From: Cytophagales bacterium
Lineage (GTDB): Bacteria > Bacteroidota > Bacteroidia > Cytophagales > Thermoflexibacteraceae
Direction: 5' to 3'
Assembly (NCBI GenBank): GCA_004294445.1
Contig: REAZ01000033.1
Location: forward strand, 1 to 49,299
DNA length: 49,299 bases
How positions within the stretch are numbered: the first letter of the stretch is position 1; each line of letters begins with the position of its first letter. Positions 1 through 8,162 of the stretch are shown one piece after another. The translations under genes and the position numbers were made by a program. Under the pieces are notes generated by a model, which saw only the letters and a list, made by a program, of their open reading frames with translations, did not search any database and was not told the DNA's origin.

Positions 1-2
1 AG

Positions 3-59
3 CTCAAATGGGTAGAGAAACAAGCAGGGAAATTGGGGTTTAGCTTAGTCCCTAAGTAG
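3..59 (+). CDS. C-terminal tail of an unidentified gene (partial)
   Basis: The window opens inside a reading frame that gives an 18-residue tail ending in GFSLVPK before a TAG stop. The composition (lysine-rich, then a hydrophobic end) looks like genuine coding sequence, and tails of this kind occur in some transposases, but 18 residues are too few to assign a family. The upstream part is outside the window. It may be chance. Confidence 0.25.
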   Translation, partial: LKWVEKQAGKLGFSLVPK

Positions 60-542
60 CTGACTACAAAATAGATAAGAGATACGTTATAGGAAGACTA
101 AAAAGAGAAGAAAAGGTTTAAAGGGACATACGTTTTTTTATTTTCAGGATAAACAAAAACCGACAATTCGCTTGGAAATAGCTCCTTGCGTAAGTCATTT
201 TCATCATCAGAACTGCCAATACGCCATATTGCTACAAAAGCCAAGCAAATAGCCCAAGTAGCCATTGATTATAAAACAGCGAATAGTTCTATTTTTCAGT
301 ATCGCGACTTAACAAGGCAGATAGATTTGTTCATTATAGCTACCACTCATAATTATTTGTTCAACAACATATTTAGATAAATTAAATTTGTTATTGCATA
401 AATTTCCAAAATTCAATTCTATTATTTACCTTTGTATTGCGAAAAACGGTACAATACGACAATAATATCACTCTTTTAAGAAACAAAAGAATTGGCGTAT
501 TGTTATTAGCATAGTCCTTTAGAACAATTATCTCGAAACAAT
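60..542. other. gene-free stretch before the DUF349 gene
   Basis: No convincing gene is seen here. There are short open frames on the plus strand (186-380, 64 codons) and on the minus strand (98-265, 55 codons), but neither resembles a family I know and both are AT-rich and interrupted upstream. The stretch may be remnant sequence next to the gene that ends at 59. The last ~115 bases hold the probable promoter of the DUF349 gene. Confidence 0.4.
427..434 (+). promoter_or_regulatory. probable -7 element of the DUF349 gene
   Basis: TACCTTTG matches the Bacteroidota -7 consensus TAnnTTTG exactly. It lies 108 bases before the ATG at 543, which would give a leader of about 100 nucleotides. No clear TTG sits at the expected -33 position. 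Confidence 0.45.
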
Positions 543-2468
543 ATGGATATCGAAAACGGTAGCAACGTTCACGAAAACGAAGAGTTAGTAAGTGAGCAGC
601 AGGAAGTAACAAATGAAGTGCAAAGCGAAGCAACAGCCATTGAAACTCAGATGGATAATCAGGAAGTAGTTGATTTGCCAGCAACTGTAACCCAGCACAA
701 TGCGGAGCATACGCAAATAGTCGAGGAGGTAGAAGAAGAGCATGAATTGGCAGAGGAGTCTGACTTCTCCCATCATAGCGTTGCCCAACTATTAGAAGCA
801 AGCGAAGAACTATTTAAGGAGAGCAGTTTCCGAAAGATAGACAATACATTGCGACTACTCAAAATAGAAATCGACCGTATCAATCGAGAGGAGAAAGATG
901 CCCAGCTACAAAAACTCATAGCAGCGGGCGGTGAAGAAGACGGATTTGCTTACAAACAAGATGAGTCCATCGAGAAATTTTATGCAAACCACAAATTGCT
1001 CAAAGAGAAAAAATCTAAGTATTTCAACGAGCAAGAAAAGAAAAAGCATAAAAACTTAGAGGTAAAACAAGACATCGTTAAGCAAATAAAGGTCATAGTA
1101 GAGGCAGGTGATACCACAAAACAAGCCATAGACCAGCTTAAGGAACTACAAAAAAGATGGAAAGAAACAGGCGGCGTACACCCACAAGAAGCCGAAAAAT
1201 TGTACGAAACTTACAATGCCCTGCTCGACCGTTTTTATAGCCAAAAAAATATTGAAAATGAGCTTATTGAGTTAGACAGAAAGAAAAACTTAGAGGCAAA
1301 AACAGAAATTTGCAGAAAAGCAGAAGCTCTCTTAGCCCTTACTAACATCAATGAAGCCATAAACCAGCTTAACAAGTACCACGAGGAATATCGCTCTATT
1401 GGGCATGTGCCAAGAGAGGAACAAGAAACTTTGTGGCAGCGTTTCAAAGTCGCCTCCGACAAACTCTATGATAGAAAGAGGGCTTATGTAGGTGATGTAA
1501 AGAAGAAATTAGAGGAAAACATGAAACTTAAGCAAGACCTTTGTCTTAAGATAGAGAGTTTCCCTGAGTTCAGTTCTGATAGAATCGCTGATTGGAATAC
1601 AAAAACCAAAGAAGTGCTTGCTTTGCAAGAAGAATGGGACAAGATAGGGCCTGCACCGCGCGAAGTAGCCAAAGACATCAATAAGCAATTCTGGAGCAAC
1701 TTCAAAACTTTCTTTAACAACAAAAGTAAGTTCTTCGAACGCTTAGAAAAGCAAAGAGACGAAAACTTAAAACATAAAATAAGCCTTTGCGAACAGGCTG
1801 AGGCTCTCAAAGAAAGCCCAGATTGGGACGAAACCTCCGACCAACTCAAAAAATTGCAAGATGAATGGAAATTAGTAGGTCCCGTACCCGAAGTGCAAAG
1901 AGATAGCATCTATGAGAGATTCAAAGCTGCTTGTGATTACTTCTTTAACCGCAAGCGTAGCCGCAAGTCGAGTCAAGACCAAGAATTTGAGGTCAATCTT
2001 ACCAAGAAAAAGGAGATTTGCGATGCTATAGAGCAAATGGCAAAATCAAAAGCGCATGATGAAGCCAAATTTGACGACTTATTAGATAGCTGGTTAGACG
2101 CAGGTTTTGTCCCTCGCAAGAGTATGAATAGCATACAAGACCGCTATGCCAAAGTAGTAGATATGTATGTAGAGAGCATGGGCTTAGACGCAGAAGAAAC
2201 TGAAAAATATAAGTTTTCTTTGCAAATGCGACAAATGGGCAATAATCCGAACTCTGACCGCAAAATGTTCCGCAAAGAGCAAGCAATCAGAAAGAAACTT
2301 ACAAGCCTTGAAAATGACATTGCTTTGTGGAAAAACAATTTGGACTTCTTTGCCAAATCGAAGACGGCAGATAAGTTGCGAGTAGAGTTTAATACAAAAA
2401 TTGCAGAGGCTTCCAAAGAGTTAGAATCTTTGAAAACACAGCTAAAAGTGATGCAAAATATGCAATAA
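543..2468 (+). CDS. DUF349 repeat protein
   Basis: This 641-residue, highly charged, all-helical protein carries five tandem units of the DUF349 type, at roughly residues 195-235, 275-315, 350-395, 435-478 and 515-553. Each has the pattern LxxxWKxxGxVP followed by a basic/aromatic stretch such as FYxxK or FFNRKR. The first ~100 residues are acidic and low in complexity; the last ~50 form a coiled coil. There is no signal peptide, so it is cytoplasmic. DUF349 proteins of this length are common in Bacteroidota; their function is not established. The gene is alone, with its own terminator. The ATG at 543 is the first start in the frame. Confidence 0.9.
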   Translation: MDIENGSNVHENEELVSEQQEVTNEVQSEATAIETQMDNQEVVDLPATVTQHNAEHTQIVEEVEEEHELAEESDFSHHSVAQLLEASEELFKESSFRKIDNTLRLLKIEIDRINREEKDAQLQKLIAAGGEEDGFAYKQDESIEKFYANHKLLKEKKSKYFNEQEKKKHKNLEVKQDIVKQIKVIVEAGDTTKQAIDQLKELQKRWKETGGVHPQEAEKLYETYNALLDRFYSQKNIENELIELDRKKNLEAKTEICRKAEALLALTNINEAINQLNKYHEEYRSIGHVPREEQETLWQRFKVASDKLYDRKRAYVGDVKKKLEENMKLKQDLCLKIESFPEFSSDRIADWNTKTKEVLALQEEWDKIGPAPREVAKDINKQFWSNFKTFFNNKSKFFERLEKQRDENLKHKISLCEQAEALKESPDWDETSDQLKKLQDEWKLVGPVPEVQRDSIYERFKAACDYFFNRKRSRKSSQDQEFEVNLTKKKEICDAIEQMAKSKAHDEAKFDDLLDSWLDAGFVPRKSMNSIQDRYAKVVDMYVESMGLDAEETEKYKFSLQMRQMGNNPNSDRKMFRKEQAIRKKLTSLENDIALWKNNLDFFAKSKTADKLRVEFNTKIAEASKELESLKTQLKVMQNMQ

Positions 2469-2486
2469 CTTGATAGAGAAATACAT

Positions 2487-2520
2487 AAAAGGCTTACAAT
2501 TTTTATTTGTAAGCCTTTTT
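2487..2520 (+). terminator. rho-independent terminator after the DUF349 gene
   Basis: A 13-bp perfect stem (AAAAGGCTTACAA / TTGTAAGCCTTTT) with an 8-base loop is followed by a T run. The same stem sequence occurs again at 4787-4820, on the far side of the three-gene cassette. Confidence 0.85.
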
Positions 2521-2582
2521 TTATAGAAAAAGCGTTTGTATATCTGACAAAACTTTTAGTTCTTTGCAAAAAATAGAAAACA

Positions 2583-3818
2583 ATGATCAAATATTTTACG
2601 GTTGAAAATTATTATTCGGTCAAAAATGAAAGTGTATTGGAGTTTGACCTTAATCTAAAAAAGGAACTTCCTTTTTTAGCCCAGCCCGTTATTGGTTTTG
2701 CAGGTGCTAACGCTTCAGGGAAAAGCACCATTTTAAAGGCTCTGACTTTTACACTTTGGTTTGCCTCTGAATCATTTTTGAAACTCGAGGACAAAAAAGA
2801 AACTCCTGTTAATACTTTTATTACCAATAAAGAAAATTCTTGTAAATTTCATATTATTTTTGTTATCGAAGAAACTGATTATGAATATATTTTAGAAGTT
2901 ACCACTCAAAAAGTAATCAGTGAGGAGTTTTATTACTACTCGAATGAACAACAAAAACTTGTTTATGATAGAAAAGAACAAAAAGTAAAATTTGGTAAAA
3001 AAATAAACAAATTTGAATTAGCAGAACTGCGTGAAAACAGTTCTATTATTTCTTTTGCTGCACAATTTGAAACGCAAATCTTTGCGAAAAAAATAAAAGA
3101 ATATAATGAATTTCCCACTAATATTCCAGCAGGAAAACAGTTTAGGGAAATTAAGTTTAGCCCTGCTCATGTAGATAAATCATTGAAAGACAATTTTTTA
3201 AAAGAAAAAATGATAGAATTGCTAAAGTATGCAGATTTAGGCATTGATGATTTTTCTATTCAGAAAGACAGAGAAGAACTTTTCTCTAAGTTAGAAGAAA
3301 TGCGTAAACTTATTTCGGATGACAAAAAGGAAGCTTTTGATAAACAAATTCAAGATATTAAAAATAATGAAAATTCGGCTATAATTAAAGCCTTTTTCAA
3401 GCATAATATTAATGGGCAACTGATTAGTTTTGAAGCAAATGAAGAAAATGAAAGTTCGGGAACTTTACAATCTTTTGCTTTATTTTTTCATTTGGTTCAA
3501 GCCCTCGATAAAGGTTCTTTGGCTATTATTGATGAGTTAGAGTTGAAAATTCATCAAAATTTAGTTGCCTATATGATTGGACTTTTCCAAAATCCCGAAG
3601 TGAATACCAAAAATGCTCAACTGATTTTTTCTTTTCACAATACGGCATTTATGGAAATTCTAAGTCCCGAACAACTTTGGTTTGCCGAAAAAAATGAGAA
3701 AGGTCATTCTGATTTTTATTGTGCGGCTAACGTAACAGATATTCCTAATATTCATAAAAAGAACTTGGAAACTTTATATCGAATTGGTCGTTTTGGTGCA
3801 AAACCTAAATTATTGTGA
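2583..3818 (+). CDS. AAA-family ATPase, COG1106/AAA_15 (RloA/AbiLi-like)
   Basis: This 411-residue ABC-class ATPase has Walker A GANASGKST (41-49), a signature-like segment ESSGTLQSFALFF (290-302), Walker B SLAIIDELE (312-320) and an H-loop FSFHNT (349-354). The C-terminus ends YRxGRFGAKP, a hallmark of the COG1106 ATPases found in phage-defence loci beside RloB-type partners. A charged helical insertion (about 225-262) takes the place of the SMC/Rad50 coiled coil. It is cytoplasmic. Its stop overlaps or abuts the next gene, so three genes (2583-4739) form one transcription unit. Base composition is clearly more AT-rich than the neighbours. Assignment as an ATPase is firm; a defence role is inferred from family and context. 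Confidence 0.85.
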   Translation: MIKYFTVENYYSVKNESVLEFDLNLKKELPFLAQPVIGFAGANASGKSTILKALTFTLWFASESFLKLEDKKETPVNTFITNKENSCKFHIIFVIEETDYEYILEVTTQKVISEEFYYYSNEQQKLVYDRKEQKVKFGKKINKFELAELRENSSIISFAAQFETQIFAKKIKEYNEFPTNIPAGKQFREIKFSPAHVDKSLKDNFLKEKMIELLKYADLGIDDFSIQKDREELFSKLEEMRKLISDDKKEAFDKQIQDIKNNENSAIIKAFFKHNINGQLISFEANEENESSGTLQSFALFFHLVQALDKGSLAIIDELELKIHQNLVAYMIGLFQNPEVNTKNAQLIFSFHNTAFMEILSPEQLWFAEKNEKGHSDFYCAANVTDIPNIHKKNLETLYRIGRFGAKPKLL

Positions 3819-3820
3819 AA

Positions 3821-4384
3821 ATGAGAAAACCATCAAAAAAATTTGGAAGTCGTAATGTTGTTCTCTATGTAATAGAAAACAATTTATCAAGGCTTTTTCC
3901 AAAAGCAAATAATGCAAAGACAAAATACAGTTTTGAGGATTTGCATTATTTGCTTTTAATTGAACACTATTTGTCTGATTTACAAAGAGATAATTATTCC
4001 TCATACATCTTTGTTCATGACGAAAATAAAGACTTTCTTAATGTTAATTTCAAAGAAAATCCTACTTTTTCAGAAAGGGTTTATACCAATTATTTGGCTG
4101 AGGCTTTGGAAGGTTTGGAAAATAGTATCACCGAAAGCAAAGAATATCACATTTTTATTCAAAAAGATATTCATTTTCCTGAAGGAGAAAAATGTGTCAT
4201 AGGTGATAATGGGCAACTCATCATACTTTCGACTTTTAAATATAAAGAATGGGTTGATGAAGATTCGAAAGATTTCCAATTATTCTTAGGCAAACTGATA
4301 GATGAAGCAATGTCTACAAAAAGTTCAAGAACAGGTAGTTCTTTAAGAGAAATTTTAGACTTAGACTCTGATGATGAAATATAA
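3821..4384 (+). CDS. unknown acidic protein, middle gene of the ATPase/RelE-like cassette
   Basis: I do not recognise this protein of about 187 residues. It begins with a basic segment (RKPSKKFGSR), has an alpha/beta-looking middle with many aromatic residues, and ends in an acidic, serine-rich tail (DLDSDDEI) that looks disordered. It is not a visible RloB, the usual partner of this ATPase family. The ATG at 3821 lies 2 bases after the ATPase stop; a GTG at 3815 would give the classic GTGA overlap, so either start is possible. It overlaps the RelE-like gene by 14 bases. By position and acidic tail it could be the antidote of that toxin or a scaffold to the ATPase; both are guesses. Confidence 0.7.
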   Translation: MRKPSKKFGSRNVVLYVIENNLSRLFPKANNAKTKYSFEDLHYLLLIEHYLSDLQRDNYSSYIFVHDENKDFLNVNFKENPTFSERVYTNYLAEALEGLENSITESKEYHIFIQKDIHFPEGEKCVIGDNGQLIILSTFKYKEWVDEDSKDFQLFLGKLIDEAMSTKSSRTGSSLREILDLDSDDEI

Positions 4385-4739
4385 TATTAAATTTAAAACA
4401 GCTTTTAAAAAGCTTGCTAAGAAATTGCCTAAAAATATTCAAGAAGATACTTTGAATATTGCTGATCAATTACAACAAAAACAAGTAAAAGGGGATATAC
4501 TTACAGGCAATTGGAAAGGCTTTTTGAGTTATCATTTTCATAGGAAGCCTGAATACAGAATCGTTTATATTACCTATGATTGCAATGAAAATGGTGTTTG
4601 TCGTTTTGAAGAAGAACATCAAGGGCAAGTCAATCAGTGTTTGGGATTGATGGAATTTATTTTGATTGCTACAAGGGAGGAAATGAATAGTCTTTATAAA
4701 ACAGATAAAAAGATTATCACAAATTACAAGCGCAAGTGA
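4371..4739 (+). CDS. RelE/ParE-like toxin family protein
   Basis: The 122-residue protein has the layout of the RelE/ParE fold: an N-terminal basic helical pair (FKKLAKKLPK, residues ~11-20), a linker to LTGNWKGF, then the strand segment RKPEYRIVYITYD, and a final strand FILIATREE. The YRIVY segment is the family hallmark. It is a little longer than a typical RelE (85-100 residues), with an insertion of two short Cys-containing turns (CNENGVC). Family members cleave mRNA or poison gyrase, and the active residues here are not certain. The ATG at 4371 lies inside the previous gene (14-base overlap), so translation is probably coupled. Confidence 0.65.
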   Translation: MMKYNIKFKTAFKKLAKKLPKNIQEDTLNIADQLQQKQVKGDILTGNWKGFLSYHFHRKPEYRIVYITYDCNENGVCRFEEEHQGQVNQCLGLMEFILIATREEMNSLYKTDKKIITNYKRK

Positions 4740-4786
4740 AATTTTTAAATAATGTTGCCAATCTGTAATACTTCAGGTAAATATAG

Positions 4787-4820
4787 AAAAGGCTTACAAA
4801 GAAAAATTGTAAGCCTTTTT
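4787..4820 (+). terminator. terminator after the three-gene cassette, twin of 2487-2520
   Basis: The stem AAAAGGCTTACAA / TTGTAAGCCTTTTT is identical in its 13 pairs to the hairpin at 2487-2520; only the loop differs. The T run is long. Confidence 0.85.
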
Positions 4821-4846
4821 TTTATTTGTAAATATGAGGTAAATAC

Positions 4847-4877
4847 TTGCAAAACTTCAAATTAATACTTACTTTAG
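4847..4877 (+). promoter_or_regulatory. probable promoter of the secreted protein-galK unit
   Basis: TTG (4847-4849), 20 bases, then TACTTTAG (4870-4877), a one-mismatch version of the Bacteroidota TAnnTTTG element. The start codon follows at 4893, so the leader would be very short. Confidence 0.5.
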
Positions 4878-4892
4878 CACTAAAACTAAAGT

Positions 4893-5336
4893 ATGAAGAC
4901 CCCACTATTCATTTTTTTACTCCTTATGCTATCAAGTCCTTTTGTATCTGCACAAATAGATGCTTGTGATAGCTTACAAAGAAAATCAATTTCCAAAATT
5001 AGCAGAGATTATACCTATGCCAAAACCTTCCCTATGATGAAGCGAGGGGGCGAGCCTGCAACTGCCGCATTAGTAATGAGTGAAGGCTCTATTTATACGG
5101 TCAAGTTTTCGGCATTGGGTGGCGAAGAAAAAATAGTACTGAACTTGGTCAATAATGGCAATGTCATGGCTTCTTCGTATAATAAAGTAACACAACGCTG
5201 CCTTGACGGCTTTACTGTAAAGTGTGAAAAAACAGGAATGTATTACTTCAACTATGAAATTCGAGAAAATAACAAAGATAAGGATAAAAAAAGTGTCTGT
5301 GGCTATATTTCAGTAGGTTTTAAGCGAAGTAATTAA
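4893..5336 (+). CDS. secreted protein of unknown function
   Basis: This 147-residue protein has a clear signal peptide (hydrophobic LFIFLLLMLSS, cleavage near SAQ at ~21), so it is exported to the periplasm or beyond. The mature part is predicted beta-rich, with four cysteines (in ACDS, QRC, KCEK and VCGY) that could form disulfides. I do not recognise a domain. It is followed after 11 bases by galK and probably shares its transcript, but nothing ties it to galactose use. Confidence 0.75.
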   Translation: MKTPLFIFLLLMLSSPFVSAQIDACDSLQRKSISKISRDYTYAKTFPMMKRGGEPATAALVMSEGSIYTVKFSALGGEEKIVLNLVNNGNVMASSYNKVTQRCLDGFTVKCEKTGMYYFNYEIRENNKDKDKKSVCGYISVGFKRSN

Positions 5337-5347
5337 ACAAAACATAC

Positions 5348-6511
5348 ATGGATTTTTTACAATCAATACATCAGAAATTTTTAAGTCTTTACGGGCAGCA
5401 GCCTTTGTTTGTTCGCTCTCCTGCTCGCATAAATCTCATCGGCGAGCATACCGATTATAATTATGGCTATGTGTTACCCGCAGCGATTGATAAGGAATTA
5501 CTTTTTGCAGTAGCTCCCAACAAAGTCAATCAATTCCGAATCTTTGCTTATAATTTTGATGATTATGTTCTAATTGAAAATCAGCCACTTGTCCCCCAAA
5601 CGAATAAAAATAAGTGGACAAACTACCTAATGGGGGTAGTGGTGCAGCTACAAAAATTAGGCTTTACTGTGCCTACTTTTGACTGTGTATTTGGTGGGAA
5701 CATACCCAAAGGTGCGGGCTTGTCATCTTCAGCTGCTGTAGAATGTGGGCTGGCTCTTGCCCTCAATACTATTTTTGATTTCAAACTTAGTAAACTTGAT
5801 TTAGTGAAAATTTCCCAAAAAGCTGAAAATGAATTTGTGGGCGTGCAATGTGGCATCATGGATCAGTTTGCCAATACTTTTGGCTTGAAAGACCAAGTTA
5901 TTTTGCTGGATTGTAAGAATTTAGATTATCAGTTATTTCCTTTACAACTCAATGATTATCAGCTAATTTTGCTCGATACTGACGTGCATCATTCTTTGGC
6001 TTCCTCCGAATACAATACACGAAGGAAGCAATGTGAAGCGGGCGTAAACATTTTAAAGAAGTACGAACCTTACGTCAATAGCTTGCGCGACGTAAACAGA
6101 GAAACATTAGAAAAGTACAAAAAAGAATTTGATTATACAATTTGGAAAAGATGCGACTACGTAGTAAAAGAAAACGAGAGAGTATTAGCCGTTTGTCAGT
6201 CTTTGAAAAACGCTGATATAGAGGACGTTGGCAGAAAAATGTTTGCTTCGCACTTGGGTTTGCAGTACGACTATGAGGTAAGTTGCCCAGAGCTTGATTT
6301 TTTAGTTACTTTTGCCGCAAACGATGGCAGTGTTGTAGGTTCGAGAATGATGGGCGGCGGTTTCGGTGGCTGCACTATCAATATAGTCAGGAAAGAAAAA
6401 GCAAAAAGTTTTATTCAGAGAGCAACGTATGCTTATGCTCAACACAATGGAAAAAAATTGAAAGCCTATCCCATAAAAATAGCAGATGGGACAAGTATCT
6501 GCGAAAATTAA
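5348..6511 (+). CDS. galK: galactokinase
   Basis: The 387-residue GHMP kinase phosphorylates galactose at C1 with ATP, the first committed step of the Leloir pathway. All family signatures are present: the galactokinase motif RINLIGEHTDYN near the N-terminus, the phosphate loop GAGLSSSAA (~122-130), the catalytic-Asp segment CGIMDQFANTFG, and GGGFGGCTIN near the C-terminus. Length is normal for the family. It is cytoplasmic. It sits 11 bases after a secreted-protein gene and ahead of a terminator; no galT, galE or galM is in the window. Confidence 0.96.
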   Translation: MDFLQSIHQKFLSLYGQQPLFVRSPARINLIGEHTDYNYGYVLPAAIDKELLFAVAPNKVNQFRIFAYNFDDYVLIENQPLVPQTNKNKWTNYLMGVVVQLQKLGFTVPTFDCVFGGNIPKGAGLSSSAAVECGLALALNTIFDFKLSKLDLVKISQKAENEFVGVQCGIMDQFANTFGLKDQVILLDCKNLDYQLFPLQLNDYQLILLDTDVHHSLASSEYNTRRKQCEAGVNILKKYEPYVNSLRDVNRETLEKYKKEFDYTIWKRCDYVVKENERVLAVCQSLKNADIEDVGRKMFASHLGLQYDYEVSCPELDFLVTFAANDGSVVGSRMMGGGFGGCTINIVRKEKAKSFIQRATYAYAQHNGKKLKAYPIKIADGTSICEN

Positions 6512-6529
6512 GTTCAACATAACTAAACA

Positions 6530-6563
6530 AAATAGGGCATTCTCACTGAGAGATGCCCTATTT
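6530..6563 (+). terminator. terminator after galK
   Basis: AAATAGGGCAT pairs with ATGCCCTATTT, extended by TCTC/GAGA with one bulge. It lies 18 bases after the galK stop. The A and T flanks would let it work in both directions, but asnS ends more than 100 bases away. Confidence 0.7.
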
Positions 6564-6671
6564 CAAATCAACAAATTAAACAAAAATCAAAATTTCAAAA
6601 CTTTATGAAAACAAATGTAATTAATTCTTTGTGAATAAAACACAAAATATTTATAAAATATTAACACAAAG

Positions 6672-8126
6672 TTAAAACTCTGCATTTTTTGGTGTTCTTG
6701 GGAAAGGAATCACATCTCTGATGTTGCTCATGCCCGTTACAAACATGATGAGTCTTTCAAACCCTAAACCAAAGCCCGCATGAGGGGCAGTACCAAACTT
6801 TCGCAAATCCAAATACCACCATAAACTGTCCAAAGGCATTTTCTTCTCGGTTACTACTTTTAGCAATTTTTCGTAACTTTCTTCACGTTGTGAACCGCCA
6901 ATCATTTCGCCAATGCCAGGGAATAAAACGTCCATAGCTCTGACTGTTTCTTTTCCAACTTCCTCATTTTCATTTTGTTTCATGTAAAACGATTTGATAT
7001 TTTTTGGGTAATTAAACAAAATGACTGGTTGTTTAAATTCCTTTTCCACCAAATATCTTTCGTGTTCCGACTGCAAATCCATGCCCCATTTGATTTCGTT
7101 GTATTGGAATTTGCCTTTTTTGTGGTAATTTGAGTTTTTCAAAACCTCAATAGCTTCTGTATAGCTCAACTTTTTAAAGTCATTTTCTACCACAAACTTC
7201 AACTTTTCAATTAAGCCCATTTCACTGCGTTCTTCTGCTTTTTTCTGACTTTCTTCCTTCGCAAGTTTTTCATCTAAAAATTTCAAATCATCAGGGTAAT
7301 TAGCTAAGGCAAAGCGAATTAAATATTGGATAAATTCTTGGGCAAGTGCCATATTATCTTCCAATTCATAAAAAGCCATTTCAGGCTCTATCATCCAAAA
7401 CTCTGCTAAATGCCGCGCCGTATTGGAGTTTTCAGCCCGAAAAGTAGGACCAAAAGTATAAATTTCTCCCATTGCCATCGCCGCAATTTCGCCTTCTAAC
7501 TGCCCTGAAACGGTGAGATTGGTAGATTTACCAAAAAAATCTTGAGAAAAATCTACTTCGCCAGTTTCTGTCAGAGGTGGTTTTCTGGCATCTAAGGTTG
7601 TTACCCTAAACATTTCGCCTGCACCTTCGGCATCAGAACCTGTAATTATCGGAGAATGAAGGTAATAGAAGCCTTTTTCGTGAAAAAACTTATGAATGGC
7701 AAAAGCCAAACCATGACGCAGCCGCAATACTGTACTAAAAGTTTTGGTACGAGGACGGAAATGAGCATTTTCACGCAAAAACTCCATGCTGTGTGCCTTG
7801 GGCTGCATAGGGTATTTTTCGGGGTCAGCACCGCCAAGCACTTCTATGCTATCCGCTTGTATTTCAATGCTTTGTCCTGTCCCTTGCGAAGCTACTGTTT
7901 TGCCTATAATGGATAGACACGCCCCTGTATGCGCTAATTTTACGCAATCTTCGCCTAATTTATCCAAGTCGACCACTATTTGTAGGTCGTTGATGCTTGA
8001 GCCGTCATTGAGTTGTATGAAAGCAACACCTTTGCTGCCTCTTTTGGTGCGAACCCAACCTTTTACGTTTACGGTTGAGCCGTCTGCCTGACCTTTTATT
8101 AATTCTGCTATTTTTATTCGTTTCAT
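6672..8126 (-). CDS. asnS: asparaginyl-tRNA synthetase
   Basis: This class IIb aminoacyl-tRNA synthetase (about 484 residues) charges tRNA-Asn. The N-terminal OB-fold anticodon domain includes [16 protein letters not shown]. The catalytic core has motif 1 around [16 protein letters not shown], motif 2 [20 protein letters not shown] and motif 3 [12 protein letters not shown]; the C-terminus reads [12 protein letters not shown], typical of AsnRS rather than AspRS. I chose the ATG at 8126 (MKRIKIAEL); an in-frame ATG at 8135 adds three residues. It follows hisS by about 36 bases on the same strand and probably shares its promoter. Confidence 0.96.
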   Translation of the reverse strand: MKRIKIAELIKGQADGSTVNVKGWVRTKRGSKGVAFIQLNDGSSINDLQIVVDLDKLGEDCVKLAHTGACLSIIGKTVASQGTGQSIEIQADSIEVLGGADPEKYPMQPKAHSMEFLRENAHFRPRTKTFSTVLRLRHGLAFAIHKFFHEKGFYYLHSPIITGSDAEGAGEMFRVTTLDARKPPLTETGEVDFSQDFFGKSTNLTVSGQLEGEIAAMAMGEIYTFGPTFRAENSNTARHLAEFWMIEPEMAFYELEDNMALAQEFIQYLIRFALANYPDDLKFLDEKLAKEESQKKAEERSEMGLIEKLKFVVENDFKKLSYTEAIEVLKNSNYHKKGKFQYNEIKWGMDLQSEHERYLVEKEFKQPVILFNYPKNIKSFYMKQNENEEVGKETVRAMDVLFPGIGEMIGGSQREESYEKLLKVVTEKKMPLDSLWWYLDLRKFGTAPHAGFGLGFERLIMFVTGMSNIRDVIPFPRTPKNAEF

Positions 8127-8162
8127 TTTTTGCATTTATTTTTTTACGAACTGAAATTCGTA

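Noticed and set aside
98..380. Short open frames on both strands before the DUF349 gene (98-265 minus, 186-380 plus)
   Set aside because: No recognisable family, no start context, and the two are antisense to each other; at most remnants.
3821..4384. RloB identity for the middle gene of the ATPase cassette
   Set aside because: RloB proteins open with a strand holding a CEGxTE-type motif and have an acidic FDRD-like site; neither is present.
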